Shown: positions 48,279-60,884, counted from the stretch's first letter. The stretch is 64,000 bases of DNA from Hemerocallis citrina (GCA_017893485.1 CM030362.1:259630755-259694754); one strand, 5' to 3'. Notes: generated by a model from the sequence alone, not told the origin. Translations and numbers: made by a program.

Positions 48279-48932
48279 CAATCTCAAAGCTCTCAGGGGT
48301 AAAATGTCAATCTCACTGGAAACGGGTCCGTAAATGAGAATTGGGCATCTTTCAAGCCCAATAGCCCAAAACATGACTGTCTTAATGGGTTGTCATAACG
48401 GCCCAATATAAATGAGTCCAAATTATTTGAATATGATTTAATCTCATAATTATCCATAAGAGACGGTTCAAAAATAATATCTCTTATCATAATGACAGTT
48501 TAAACTCAATCCCCTCAACTACTCTTATTCCTTCATGAGAAAGTGATAACTGATTCAATCCAAAAACACCGGGAAGTAAAGATAAATTATTATCTCGAAA
48601 CTGGACAAAGCAACTATAAACACCTCCTACCTCTACCAGAAACAGGTAATCAATATTTTGCCACCAGAAAACCTTCTTTTTATTCTGGAGTCCTGACTTG
48701 AGTATCGGAGGGTTTTTCGCCGGGATCAATCATGTTGTTTCAGACTTTTACAGGTCAACTGGAGCGATTGTTACCATCAAGATCAGATCCAACGGTGCAA
48801 ACAAGTCAGATTCAACAGTCAACACCAGTGAAAGCAGTCAACATTGGTGAAAGTCAAAAAGATCAGATTTTTATTGTTTTAAAAGAAAACTCATATCATA
48901 TGTTTGCTCCCACACAGAAATAATCAGCAACA
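48279..48932 (+). repeat. Tat-like LTR, left copy
   Basis: Resembles 49526-50104 through TCTCAAAGCTCT, AAACGGGT, TTATCTCGAAACTG, TTGCAGGTCAAC-type blocks; TATA-like CTATAAACACC near 48612. The 5' edge at the CCACCA repeat may be truncated. Confidence 0.65.
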
Positions 48933-49002
48933 AATTGGCGTCGTCTGGGGGAACAGAAAAAGTAATCTGACCAAACTTCGCTGGTAAAAACAGTTTTCAA
49001 CT

Positions 49003-49287
49003 ATGCCTCTAATGGGGAAAGGGAAGGCAGCGGCCTCAAACCGACGACTCAACCCTCTTCCTCCATCTCCTCCTCATGAGGAAATTCATCCTACTCTTCA
49101 ACTGGATCAACATTCTCATACAGAACAACCTATTCAGCCTTCCTCTAAAGAGGCTCCCCCTGAGGGCTCCCGAAGAAGTCAGCACCCTACACCACAGATT
49201 GGAGAGAACTGGGGGCCGGTCTACACCTCCACACCCTCCACGGTGCCTCTGATGCACCTCAGCCGCAGCAATACCCCCGCCATCTAA
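49003..49287 (+). pseudogene. Tat-like gag start, truncated
   Basis: A 94-codon frame starts MPLMGKGKAAASNRRLNPLP, close to the second copy at 50176 (MPSKEKGKAAASSRRATHLP). It is Pro/Ser/His/Gln-rich and stops at 49285-49287. A second internal frame (from 49309 into the LTR; GDAVEASLPEGIEEPPLPEV) may be a frameshifted continuation. No capsid core, protease or RT is present. Confidence 0.55.
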
Positions 49288-49525
49288 TAACCTCCAAACA
49301 GCCAGAGTTTGAATGTCAGGACCACTCGAGTAGACCGCGAGAAAATGATGGTCTCCCCCATCCATTTTGTAAAGAAGACACAAGGGGCCGCTTTCCCCGG
49401 AGTTGGTGACGCAGTAGAAGCCTCTCTGCCAGAAGGCATAGAAGAACCCCCTCTCCCAGAGGTTGAAGATGCCATCATTCCCAAAAGGAATACAGAAGAA
49501 CTCTCCCTCGGAAGGGGGGGGGACC

Positions 49526-50104
49526 TGATATGGCTAAAAATAGAAATAAAATCAGGACCGTTCAAATCGGGCTTGAGTCTCAAAGCTCTAAAGGGTAAAA
49601 CGGGTTCGAAATTGGGAACTGGGTATTCTTCAAGTCCGATAACCCCAAAATGGGTCTGTCTTACTAGGTCAGGGTGGCTGCCCATTATGAACAAACCCAG
49701 GACATTTAAAGTGTTATTTAAATTCATGATTATCTCTATGAGATGGTTGAAACCAAATCTTTTATCATGAAGGAATTTAAACTCTACATCTTACTGGGAA
49801 GTAGAGATAAATGATTATCTCGAAACTGTTTCCAAAGGCGACTATAAATACCCCTCTACCCCCACCATAAGGAAGGTAATCAGTATTTTCTTCACAAAAG
49901 GTCTTTCATAATCTTCTTGATTACTGACTTGAGCGTCGGAGGGTTCGTCGTCGGGAACAATCCCAGTGTTTCGAACCTTTTGCAGGTCAACAGCGGCATC
50001 ATGAAACGGTCAACGCTGGAAAGAGGTCAACATGTTTGCTTTTATTATTTCTAGAATAATCTACATATCATCTTTTTTCTCCCACACCAAAATTAGTAGC
50101 AACA
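49526..50104 (+). repeat. Tat-like LTR, right copy (579 bp)
   Basis: TGATATGG...AGCAACA, preceded by the G-rich polypurine tract. TATA CTATAAATACC is near 49842. A PBS-like ATTGGTGTCGTTTGTGGGAA (50106-50125) follows. Confidence 0.7.
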
Positions 50105-50303
50105 GATTGGTGTCGTTTGTGGGAAACAGAAAAGGAAATCCAACCATATTTATCCGGTGAAAGCAGTTTCCTGCAATGCCTTCAAAAGAAAAAGGAAAGG
50201 CAGCAGCATCCAGCCGAAGGGCCACTCATCTTCCTCCTCCTTCCCCCACTCCAAGATGTTCTTCCTCAAACACGCAAATAAGTGCAACAACCTCAGCCAG
50301 GAC
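50105..50303 (+). pseudogene. Second Tat-like gag start, cut by insertion
   Basis: PBS-like sequence at 50106-50125 and ATG at 50176 (MPSKEKGKAAASSRRATHLP). The frame is interrupted at 50304 by the long-LTR element and resumes at 59836, after the AGGAC duplication, in the same frame by eye. Confidence 0.65.
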
Positions 50304-53300
50304 CGTGACCCATATTTCTGGAAATACGTATTTTCGGAGTATTTTTCTGTATTTCGAGATTTATAAAATTGTTATTGTTAAATTCGTTTTGAGTTCTTAG
50401 TTAAAAAATTTTCTTAAACAATAATTATAATTATTTCGAATAAACTTTGTTTCCATTTCTACTTAACCAACTATTTACATTTTAACCCTAAAAAATATTG
50501 TTACTATTGGGACTATTTCATAAATTCCTATTTTTATATACTGTTATTATGTTGATAATTACTATTGTCGTTGTTGGTATTATTTATTGCTATTTTGTTA
50601 TTACTATTATTATTATTATTAATATTATTTTATTATTACGGTTGTTACTATTATTATTGATAATCCTTTTATTCTTATTGATTGATTGATATTACTATTA
50701 TTATTTTGTTGACATGGTTATTTAGTGTTCTTATGGCCATGGTGATTATTTATGATTGATTATTAAAACAAATCCCTTCTTATCTGATAATGTGTCCATA
50801 ATTGTCTCAAATAATTTATGTAACACAAACTATATTTTTATCACATATCTTATTCCCTATATTTGGATTTATGTTGATCAATTGTATTATATACAATATA
50901 TTTTATTTTATTGGATCTATACCCAAATACCCAATAGCCCAATATCCTATTTTCCCCTATTAATACCCTAATCTTTTATTAAACCCTAATCCAACCCTAA
51001 TTAATCCCTATCTGTCATTAACCTTAATCTCCCATTACTGTTCCTCCCAGTTTCCCCATCCCGCTCCCCTTCCCTCCCCTGTTCCACTTCAACTAATCCC
51101 GACTCCCGTCATCATCCTTATCCTCGCCCTCGCCTGCATCCCCTCACCCTCGTCGCCTCCAACCACCATCCTCGTCTCCATCTCCCCGTCCTCGTCGCCT
51201 TCAACCTCCCCCATTGCCGAACCCACTTCGCCATTAACCCATCTTCGTCCTTGCCATCTCATCCTCGCCGTCCCCTCGTCAACCTCCCCCCCTCCGTGCA
51301 CCCCCTACATCCATCGCAGATCCCCCAGCACATCCTCGTCGTCATCCAAGCCGAGCACCCAGTCGCGTCGTCTTCCCCTGTTTTCGAGCAAAGATAGAGC
51401 TCGTGTCGCCGTCGCTCTCGTTGTTGTGTTGTTTTTCGACCGCCAGTGACTAGCCGCCACTGCCTCACTGTGGTCTCTGCTGCCGAGTGCCCCACCGTAG
51501 TGTCCTGCCATCGCCGGAGTTCTTCCGCTCCCTCTCTTTCTCTTTGTCGAAGGAATGAGAAGGAGTGCGATTGGTTCGTTTCGCCGTTTGGTGTTCTTGG
51601 CGCAATGGACCCGATATTGCTGTTTGCTGTTTTGCGTGATCTAGTGTGGAGTTTTGGTCTTTTGCTGTTTTGGTTTTGCACGTGACTCGCACGTGTTCTT
51701 GTGGATCGTCGCCGGAAATTCCGATCCCGTTATTCCATATTATTCCAACCTAATAATTTAACAGGCAAGTCTTTTCTTGAACTAGTATTTTCTTCTATTC
51801 AAGTTTATTTGATCTCTGCAAGCAGATCCAGTCCCATTTGTTATCATACTGCTTTGACAGTTCCGTTAAGTTTATCGAGGGTTTACACGAGCTAACCCGA
51901 CATACTCTTAACATCGTGCCGTCTCTTTGATCTAAAACCTAGTCCTCATTGTCTCATGCATATGCACATTTAAATAAGTAGATTCATGCATAGGACTACT
52001 TGATAAGTTGGACATGTTAAATTGTATGTGCTAGATTGAAGTTGATCGATGAATTGATACCATGCCTGTGATAATTGTATCTTAAACTTAGAAATTTGCA
52101 TGTTGACACCTAGGATCACTTTGATTACCAATTTGCATGCTACATGTGATCGTATGATTTATTTATTGCCATTTTTTTGTTTAAATAATTTCTGCACTGC
52201 TAGTTGTTTCATTTTGAATCGGATTTTCAACCATGCTACTGTCATAATTTGAAATAACTTGCTGAACATAAATTGTAGCCCTGGATGTCGAGTTCACTTT
52301 CCCTTTTTGCGGATTTGAATTCTGATGTATAACCTGCTAGATATCATCATTTTAGTACAACCATGTTAGAAATTCCATATTCACAAATGCATGCGTACCC
52401 GGCTGTTTCTTAATTTAATTGACCATGCTAATAGTAAAAGAAAAATCTGAAATAAATCTAGTTGAACCTAGACACATGTAGGAATCACCCAGAATTTTTA
52501 TAGATTTTATTAGTGAGTTCTCTGACCTGAAGTAATTAGTTGAACACAACTTACTGCATGCTGACTGAACATAAAACCTGAATAGAATAGAGTTTTCACC
52601 CTAGTTTCTATATCTTTTATATGCCTTAATTATATTCGCTGGAACCGTGTGGATGTCGACTTTCTAGACCTTCTGACGGATTCAGATTTTCTATTTTGTA
52701 GTGCCTGTAATCAGTACTTTAGTACAGCAAGGTCATACTGTCCTGATTGTGTGAATTGTACTTATATGATGTGTTTGCTTCATTCTTTGTCTGTAACGCG
52801 TAGAATTAGACACACTTAGTACTACAAAACATTGACACCCTCTTGAATGCTCACATAGGATGAAAATAAACTAATAACAAGCCGGGGTATCATGGGTAGA
52901 ACTTGGTAGTGAACGATCGGAAATGTACTCGGCAAGGCCTTATCGTTATATTGTATTGGAAGGAAGAGAAATATTGTATTGGAAGGAGGAGAAGTATTGA
53001 TTGGAAGAAGAAGTATTGAATGTAAATTATTGATTGTAAAACTATCGTCATCGACGCCGAGTACACGATCCGTGAATTCACCAGTAGTCTAAAACGTTCA
53101 CTGTGTGTTTGCGCCGAACCTGTAGAATGGGACGCAGTAGTACGTGCACTAGAAAGATTGATAAAATACTTAATAACATGCATCTCATGCTTGATATTGA
53201 CTTGACATCACTCATTAAATGCGTGATTATTGTAAACCGTTGATATTATTGCCTGTCTTTGCTTTGTTCTTTGACTTTGACCCTGTTCCTTTTCTTTGAA

Positions 53301-53761
53301 ATTCATGCTTTCCTTTATCCTCTGTTTTCTCTACTTGCTGCCCACGACTTGCTTTAAGGGCACTTTTTTTTTCTTTTTAGATCAAGTATTAACAGGTATC
53401 GAAGGAGCAATACCAGAAGAAATTGTTGAGCAAACTCTCTGAAGATCGGTGCTAGACTATTAGACTGCTTAGCTATCTTTTGTTATTTGCTTATTGTATT
53501 AGTTTTTATTATACTTTGTATTCTTGGGCTTTTATGACCCGAAGTTTATTTTTATCCCAGATGTTGGATTATTATTGGTGAATTTATTTCATGATTATTT
53601 TGAAGTTTATTCTTTGTTTATGTGATTATATTCTTCCTGTGTGGTTGTTTTCTCTTGTATATTGTTGAGTTAGACTGGTACAGCTTATGGATGATGTATA
53701 ATCATTTACTGGGCCTTCTCACGGACTCGTATTCCCGTATTTTGGGAAGCGGGGCGTGATA
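50304..53761 (+). repeat. Long LTR, left copy (5' LTR)
   Basis: Contains an ATT-rich tract (50530-50700), a GC-rich leader-like stretch (51090-51560) with composition-driven frames on both strands, and two CACGTG boxes at about 51679 and 51690. The TATA position reads CTATTAATACC, which is changed relative to the right copy. Confidence 0.88.
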
Positions 53762-53771
53762 GGATTTTTAG

Positions 53772-53784
53772 TGGTATCAGAGCC
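53772..53784 (+). other. Primer-binding site, initiator tRNA-Met
   Basis: TGGTATCAGAGCC, 10 bp after the LTR end. Confidence 0.88.
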
Positions 53785-54522
53785 TAGGGTTGAGTAATAT
53801 ATCAGTCAAACATGACTAACTTTATGGAGGTCTGGCTTTGATTGATATATTAGTCAAGTTTGGCTCAAGCCAGGTTAACTCATTAATATGCACGCCACGT
53901 TGATCACATGAACATGTAAAAACTTTAATATAATCTAGATATTAATCCTATTCGTTCCACATCTGACCCCTTTGCATTCAATCCTTTGATTCCTTGTTTC
54001 CTTCCGTCCCTTGCAGTTATCCTCTTGTTTGGCTCTCTGCTGGGTATAATTTTATTCTTTTGTGCCCATATTTCTTTGGTTTTGGAGTTGTCCATGCTTT
54101 TCTTCCCACTTACTTTGTCAATCGGCATCGGTGGATCTTCAACGACATGTTAGAGGCTTGTTTAATTCCTACGTCACTATATATTTTTATGTGATATTTA
54201 TTGTGTAGATTTTCTACACTATATATTTATTTTCTCATTCACATTTGCATTGTTCTTATGCATGTAATTCATTCCGTTTTCTCCCCACTTTTATAAATCA
54301 TTTTCACTACCACTATTTTTTACTATTGTGTTTGATATTTATAATCTATACATATATTTTGATATTCCATTGTGTGACTTTCAACTCTATTTCTTACTTT
54401 TCTACTATTTTTATATCACGAATTTCAAAACATAACATCATACTTAAATTAAATGTCCTATATCCCTGTGCATATGGAAGGTTACATCTTCCATTTCATC
54501 ATTTCGGTGCAATCTAATATCG
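53785..54522 (+). other. Internal region, no gag or pol found
   Basis: AT-rich; frames of 60-90 codons (for example 53994-54194, 54245-54517) are Phe/Ile/Tyr-rich without domains. Confidence 0.5.
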
Positions 54523-54680
54523 AGATGGCAAATATGCAACTCGATGTCAATGGAGGCAAATTGCAACTGGATGTCGGGGAGGCAAAATGTGCAACCGAAT
54601 ATCTAGACGGCAACCTGCAACCTGATGTCGTGAAGGCAAACATGCAACTTGATGTTAAGCAGGCAAGATGTTCGACCTAT
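54523..54680 (+). repeat. Tandem repeat, unit about 26-31 bp (GGCAA..TGCAAC..GATGTC)
   Basis: Five to six units with consensus GGCAAA.ATGCAACTTGATGTC plus 5-8 variable bases. In one frame they spell repeated MQLDV or LQLDV (54453-54752). Lies in the internal region, alone in otherwise AT-rich DNA. Confidence 0.85.
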
Positions 54681-55860
54681 TTATTAATTGATATTTCAAG
54701 ACTTTTTTACTTATATAATGAAACTAATGGTAAAGAAATATTTTCTTTATGACATTTTGTTTATACAATTACACTTTATGTTTCCATACAATTTGAACTA
54801 GTATAGTTGATTTTACTCTATTTTGTGTTTACAATTTTTTTTTACATTTATTTTAAGAGTGAGTACATCAACTATGGACTAAGTTTCCGTTCTTTTGTGA
54901 ATTACTAATTATTGCCACCGTTTTCCAATTCTTTAATATTTTAGATTTCTCACTTACTTTTGTTTCAACGTCCTAATTAATGATTTGAAGCTTACTTTTG
55001 TAATATTTAATGAACTCCTTTTAGGTCATCTTGCATATATATATTTTGGGTCTATTTTGCTCGTTACCCTTTAATGTGTTTTTCGAGTATTGATTATAAT
55101 GTCAACATTCATTAATTATTATATGTCTTTTACATTCATTGTTATTAATATTTTCTTTACTTAGCTAAATTTGTTCGTAATTCTATGTATCTTGACTAGT
55201 TATTTTCCCAAAACTATTTTTTTTATAACCTTTAAAGTTTGTGTTCCTTTGTTGTTTGTATGGTTATCAACCTTTTTATAGTGGGGTATAAATTTATTTT
55301 TCTCCTACCTATTTTACTCTTTATAATTATTTTTCCTGAATATTTCCTGTATTTCGATTATTATTTGTTATATTTATTTTGGATCTTCTATTAAAATGTT
55401 TTCTAAATGAAAATTATGTATTTCAAATAATGGTGCATTTTGACTTCACTTTCCATTTTTGATCGACTATATATTAGTCCTGTTGATTTATTTAGTTGAT
55501 AAGCCAAATTCTTATTTTGTTGTATAAAATTATTGTCGCTACTATTATTATTATTGCTATTGTTTTCGTTATTACTATTGGTATTGTTATTATTATTGTT
55601 TCCATTACCTTTATTGTTGTTATTATTTTTATTATCATTGTTATTATTTTTACTATTAGTATGTGTTGTTATTATTACTGTTATTATTATTTTTATTATT
55701 GTTATTATTATTCTATTATTACTGATATTTGTTGTTATTATATATTTTTTAAAGCCATTAGTTTTGATCTATATTATATCTTTTGATTATTTAAATTGAA
55801 GCTCAACTTTATATTCATTTTGCATTATTGCTTATATCTATTTTGAGCCCGTACTCTCTT
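54681..55860 (+). other. AT-rich internal spacer with (ATT)n tract
   Basis: A degenerate ATT/GTT tract fills about 55530-55745. Hydrophobic frames there (Ile/Val/Leu/Phe) are repeat products. Nothing else is seen. Confidence 0.6.
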
Positions 55861-55952
55861 TGATCCTGGTGTCTCTTTCTCGTCTTCCTGCTCGGTCCGT
55901 CGATTGGTGTCATGTGGCCTACAGCGACATATATGTTGCTTGGGACATCACC

Positions 55953-56007
55953 ATCGGAGTAGCGCAGCGGAAGCGTGGTGGGCCCATGACCCACAGGTCC
56001 CAAGATT
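55953..56007 (+). pseudogene. Initiator tRNA-Met-derived segment (nt 1-55), second copy
   Basis: 50 of 55 bases match the 5' part of plant initiator tRNA-Met as recalled; the five changes are all transitions, as expected for methylated old repeats. Flanks on both sides align with the copy at 27775-27829, so one ancestral capture explains both. Confidence 0.85.
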
Positions 56008-56386
56008 CTTTGTTGTTTTTCCTTCCCTGCATTGTTTGTTTCCCTCTATCCCTTGCATTCATCCTCACCTGTTGACTCATTTGCTTGGTCTAACTCTTCC
56101 CTGTCCATCCTATCTTCGATTCTAACTCTATCTATTTCTTCATCTCTTTGCATGCTATCTTGCAAATCATGTGTTGTTTCTTCTTACTTTTTTGATACCA
56201 ATTACTTCTTTCTTGCATCCCATTTGACCTCATTGTTATTCACTTTTTTTTTCTTCCTGGTGTTGCCACTGCAATGTTCCTTTCCCTTTAACTCTCTGTT
56301 TTGTCACCCCAGCTTGTTTTGCCTTGTCCTATGTACCGCTTAAGCAAATTTTGAGGAGAAAATTTTGTTGTAAGGTGGATAAGATT
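56008..56386 (+). other. Internal 3' part to the polypurine tract
   Basis: CT-rich sequence without a gene, ending in GGAGAAAATTTTGTTGTAAG and AAGGTGGATAAGAT just before the LTR. Confidence 0.5.
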
Positions 56387-59300
56387 TGTAACCCCGATTT
56401 TCGGAAATACGTATTTTCTGAGTATTTTTTGTATTTCGAGATTTATAAAATTGTTATTGTTAAATTCGTATTGAGTTCTTAGTTAAAATATTTTCTTAAA
56501 CAATAATTATAATTAATTATTTCGAATAAACTTTGTTTCCATTTCTACTTGACCAACTATTTACATTTTAACCCTCAAAAATATTGTTACTGTTGGGACT
56601 ATTTCCATAAATTCCTATTTTTATATACTGTTATTATGTTGATAATTGCTATTATCGTTGTTGGAATAATTTATTGCTATTTTGTTATTACTACTATTAT
56701 TACTATTATTTTTATTATTACTATTGTCACTATTATTATTGATAGTCATTTTATTCTTATTGATTGATTGATATTACTATTATTATTTTGTTGACATGGT
56801 TATTTTAGTGTTCTTATGGTTATGGTGATTATTTATGATTGATTATTAAAACAAATCCATTCTTATTTGATAATTGTGTTTATAATTGTCTCAAATAATT
56901 TATGTAACACAAATTATATTTTTATCACATATCGTATTCCATATATTTGGATTTATGTTGATCAATTGTATTATATACAATGTATTTTATTTTATTGGAT
57001 CTATACCCAAATACCCAATAGCCCAATATCCTATTTCCCCCTATAAATAAGCTAGTCCAACCCTAATTAATCCCTAGCCGTCATTAACCTTAATCCCCCA
57101 TTACTGTTCCTCCCTGTTTTCCCACCCCGCTCCCCTACCCTCCCTTGTTCCACTTCAATCGATCCCGACTCCCGTCAACATCCTTGTACTTGCCCTCGCC
57201 CTCGCCTGCATCCCCTCACCCCCGTCGCCTCCAACCACCATCCCCGTCTCCATCTCCCCGTCCTCGTCGCCTTCAACCTCCCCCATTGCCGAACCCACTT
57301 CATCATTAACCCATCTTCGTCCTCGCCATCTCGTCCTCGCCGTCCCCTCGTCAACCTCTCCCCCTCCGTGCACCCCCTACATCCACCGCAGATCCCCTAG
57401 CACATCCTTGTCATCGTCCAAGCCGAGCACCCAGTTGCGTCGTCTTTCCCTGTTTTCGAGCAAAGATAGATCTAGCGTCGCTGTCGCTCTCATCGTTGCG
57501 TTGCTTCCCAATCGCCAGCGACCAACCGCCACCGCCTCGCCATGGTCTCTGCTGCCGAGTGCCCCGCCACAGTGTCGTGCCGTTGCCGAAGTTCTCCCGC
57601 TCCCTCTTTCTCTCTGTCGAAGGAGGGAGAAGGAGTGCGATTGGTTCGTTTTGCCATTTGGTGTTCTGGGTGCAATGGATCCGATATTGCTGTTTGCTGT
57701 TTTGCGTGATCCAGTGTGGAGTTTTGGTCTTCTGCTGTTTTGGTTTCGCACGTGACTCGCACGTGTTCTTGTGGATCGTCGCCAGGGATTTTGATCTCGT
57801 TATTCCATATTATTCGAACCTACTAATTTAACAGGCAAGTCTCTTCTTGAATTAGCATTTTATTCTGTTGAAGTTTATTTGATCTCTGCAAGTAGATCCA
57901 GTCCCATTTGTTATCATACTGTTTTGACAATTCCGTTAAGTTTATCGAGGGTTAACACGAGCTAACCCGACATACTCTTAACATCGTGTCGTCTCTTTGA
58001 TCTAAAAACTAGTCCCCATTGTCTCATGCATATGCACATTTAAATAAGTAGATTCATGCATAGGATTACTTGATAAGTTAGACATGTTAAATTGTATGTG
58101 CTAGATTGAAATTGATCGATGAATTGATACTATGCCTGTGATAATTATATCTTAAACTTAAAAATTTGTATGTTGACAACTAGGATCACTTTGATTACCA
58201 ATTTGCATGCTACATGATCGTATAATTTATTTATTGCCCCTTTTTTGTTAAAATAATTTCTGGACTGCTAGTTGTTTTATTTTGAATCAGATTTTCAACC
58301 ATGCTACTGTCATAATTTGAAATAACTTGCTGAACATAAATTGTAGCCCTGGATGTCTAGTTCACTTTTCCTTTTTGAGGATTTGAATTCCGATGTATAA
58401 CCTGCTAGATATCATCATTTTAGTACAGCCATGTTAGAAATTCCAGATTCACAAATGCATGCGTACTATGTGTTTCTTAATTTAATTAACCATGCTAACA
58501 GTAAAAGAAAAATCTGAAATAAATCTAGTTGAACCTAGAAACATGTAGGAATCACCCAGAATTTTTATAGATTTTATTAATGAGTTCTCTAACCTGAAAT
58601 AATTAGTTGAACACAACTTACTGCATGCTGCCTAAACATAAAATCTGAATAGAATAGAGTTTTCACTCTAGTTTTTGTATCTTTTATATGCCTTAATTAT
58701 ATTCACTGGAACCGTGTGGAAATTGACTTTTTAGACCATCTGACGGATTCAGATTTGCTATTTTGTAGTGGCAGTAATCAGTATTTTAGTACAGCAAAGT
58801 CATGCTATACTGATTGTGTGAATTGTACTTATATGATGTGTTTGCTTCATTCTTTGTCTGTAACGCGTAAAATTAGACACACTTAGTACCATAAAATACT
58901 GACACCCTCTTGCATGCTCACATAGGATGAAAATAAACTAATAACACGTCGGGGTATCATGGGTAGGACTTGGTAGTGAACGATCGGAAAATGTACTCGG
59001 CAAGGCCTTATTGTTATATTGTATTGGAATGAGGAGAAATATTGTGTTGGAAGGAGGACAAGTATTGATTGGAAGAAGAATTATTGAATGTAAATTATTG
59101 ATTGTGAAACTATCGTCATCGACGCCGAGTACATGATCCGTGAATTCACCAGTAGTCTAAAACGTTCACTATGTATTTGCGCCGAACTTGTGGAATAGGA
59201 CGTAGTAGTACGTGCACTATATAGATTAATAAAATACTTAATAACATGCATCTCATTTTTTATATTGACTTGACATCACTCATTAAATGCGTGATTATTG

Positions 59301-59830
59301 AAACCGTTGATATTATTGCCTGTCTTTGCTTTGTTCTTTGACTTTGACCCTATTCCTTTTCTTTGATATTCATGCTTTCCTTTATCCTCTGTTTTCTCTA
59401 CTTGCTGCCCACGACTTGCTTTAAGGGCACTTTTTTCTTTCTTTTTAGATCAAGTATTAACAGGTATCAAAGGAGCAATTCCAGAAGAAATTGTTCAGCA
59501 AACTCTCTGAATATCGGAGCTGGACTATTAAACTGTTTAGCTATCTTTTGTTATTTGTTTATTGTATTGCTTTTTATTATACTTTGTATTCTTGGGATTT
59601 TATGACCCGAAGTTTATTTTTATTCCAAATGTTGGATTATTATTGGTGAATTTATTTCATGATTATTTTGAAGTTTATTATTTGTTTATGTGATTATAGT
59701 TTTCCTGCGTGGTTGTTTTCTCTTGTATATTGTTAAGTTAAACTGGTACAGCTTATGGATGATGTATAATCATTCGCTGGGCCTTCATCACGGACTCGTA
59801 TTCCCGTATTTTGGGAAGCGGGGCGTGACA
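56387..59830 (+). repeat. Long LTR, right copy (3' LTR)
   Basis: TGTAACCCC...GGCGTGACA. Retains a TATA box (see next), ATT-rich tract at 56620-56790, GC-rich leader-like stretch (57120-57600) and paired CACGTG boxes (about 57749, 57760). It differs from the left copy at scattered sites and small gaps, so the insertion is not very recent. Confidence 0.9.
57042..57049 (+). promoter_or_regulatory. LTR TATA box
   Basis: TATAAATA in CCCCCTATAAATAAGC, before the GC-rich stretch. Confidence 0.6.
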
Positions 59831-59835
59831 AGGAC

Positions 59836-60065
59836 AGCTACCTCCTCAGCAGACCCTCACCATGTTTGGAAGGGCTGCACCGGGGGGCTCCCGCCGAAGT
59901 CGTCAAAAACAGCCCCCTCTCCATGGTCACGTCTCGATCCAGAATTCGTTTACCGACTCGGCAGCCTTGCACATCTCTCATGATTCAAGAGACCTCCGTT
60001 AGGTCATTCTCAACCGCCAACAAGGAGTCGACCTTCGAACTCGCCTGGACGAGAGGCGAGCTCGG
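59836..60065 (+). pseudogene. Remainder of the split Tat-like gag
   Basis: GC-rich, codon-like sequence after the AGGAC duplication, with peptide ATSSADPHHVWKGC. It continues the frame broken at 50304 and stops within about 50 codons (TGA near 59981). Cut at 60066 by the next LTR. Confidence 0.55.
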
Positions 60066-60884
60066 TGTAACACCCCGCAAAATTGAGTAATGAAAATTTT
60101 GCCCTCGTGTGTTACACAGGTGTCTTTCGTACTGTTACGAATAATATTCGTAACATATTTTTATGTAAATGTCATATGTATTTTATATTCCAATTATTTA
60201 TATGTTTTCTGCTATCTCCCAATTCATTTTTATCCTATTTTGAGCTAACTCAAATATTAAAATTTCAATCTTTGTATTTTTACGTGTATGCACGTGTTAT
60301 CGATGCACGTTTCAATTACGTATAATATTTTCTATTTGTTACACTTATTATTTTTTTGTTCGAATTCATCTTTATAAACGGAAATTCATTTTTCCTCCTG
60401 TCTTGATTAAAATATTTTATACGTGTGGTGCACATATTTTTTATGTACGTATTGATTACAATATGGTATATGTATAACGAAATATATTTTCGTATATTGT
60501 ATTTCAATTATTTATGAACATTTTTCCGTTGATAAAATCTATTTTGTATTTTAATATTTTACATATGACGCATGTGTTTGTAGTGCACGTGTTAGTTGTA
60601 TTCTTTTTCAAAATAAATTTTTTATGCACATGCATTTGCACGTAAAATTTTATGTGCATTTTATTTCTAAAATTTTCTTAGAAGTAATACACATTTTTCT
60701 TCTCACTTTATTTATTATACTTAGTGTTATTTATTTTATAAAAACCCATGGGCCTACAATTGTTCTTAAAGCCCACAAAATTTATTTAAATAAAAAATCT
60801 ACACTACTTTTCATGTATAATACCTACACACACATTTCTTATTCACAAAAAATAATTAATTAAATAGGTAAGGTGTACACAAAG

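Larger units (their letters stand above)
48279..50104 (+). mobile_element. Small non-autonomous Tat-like LTR element
   Basis: LTR (48279-48932), PBS-like ATTGGCGTCGTCTGGGGGAA (48934-48953), gag start, polypurine tract GGAAGGGGGGGGGACC (49510-49525) and a second LTR (49526-50104). The internal region is only 593 bp. The PBS is of the type seen in Tat-lineage Ty3/gypsy elements; the tRNA is not certain. A second internal start follows at 50105, so the right LTR is shared. Confidence 0.7.
50304..59830 (+). mobile_element. Non-autonomous long-LTR retrotransposon (LARD-like), plus
   Basis: Direct repeats 50304-53761 (3458 bp) and 56387-59830 (3444 bp) flank 2.6 kb. Perfect 5-bp duplication AGGAC at 50299-50303 and 59831-59835. 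PBS TGGTATCAGAGCC is at 53772-53784. LTR start is TGTAACCCC (CGTGACCC in the left copy), end GGGGCGTGACA (GTGATA in the left copy). No gag-pol. Related to 24326-31345: shared LTR end CGTATTCCCGTATTTTGGGA, shared LTR body blocks and shared tRNA-Met-derived segment. Confidence 0.92.

Noticed and set aside
48042..48302. 86-codon Thr/Pro/Ser/His frame
   Set aside because: Produced by a CCACCA minisatellite.
49284..49727. 147-codon frame on the minus strand
   Set aside because: Runs across an LTR edge and opposite to the gag remnant; a shadow frame.
51259..51681. 140-codon frame on the minus strand and its neighbours, also 57377-57755
   Set aside because: Same situation in the GC-rich stretch of the other long LTR; not conserved between the two LTR copies as a frame.
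55496..55799. Hydrophobic membrane-like frames of 88-96 codons
   Set aside because: Encoded by a degenerate ATT/GTT repeat in two frames at once, so a product of base composition.
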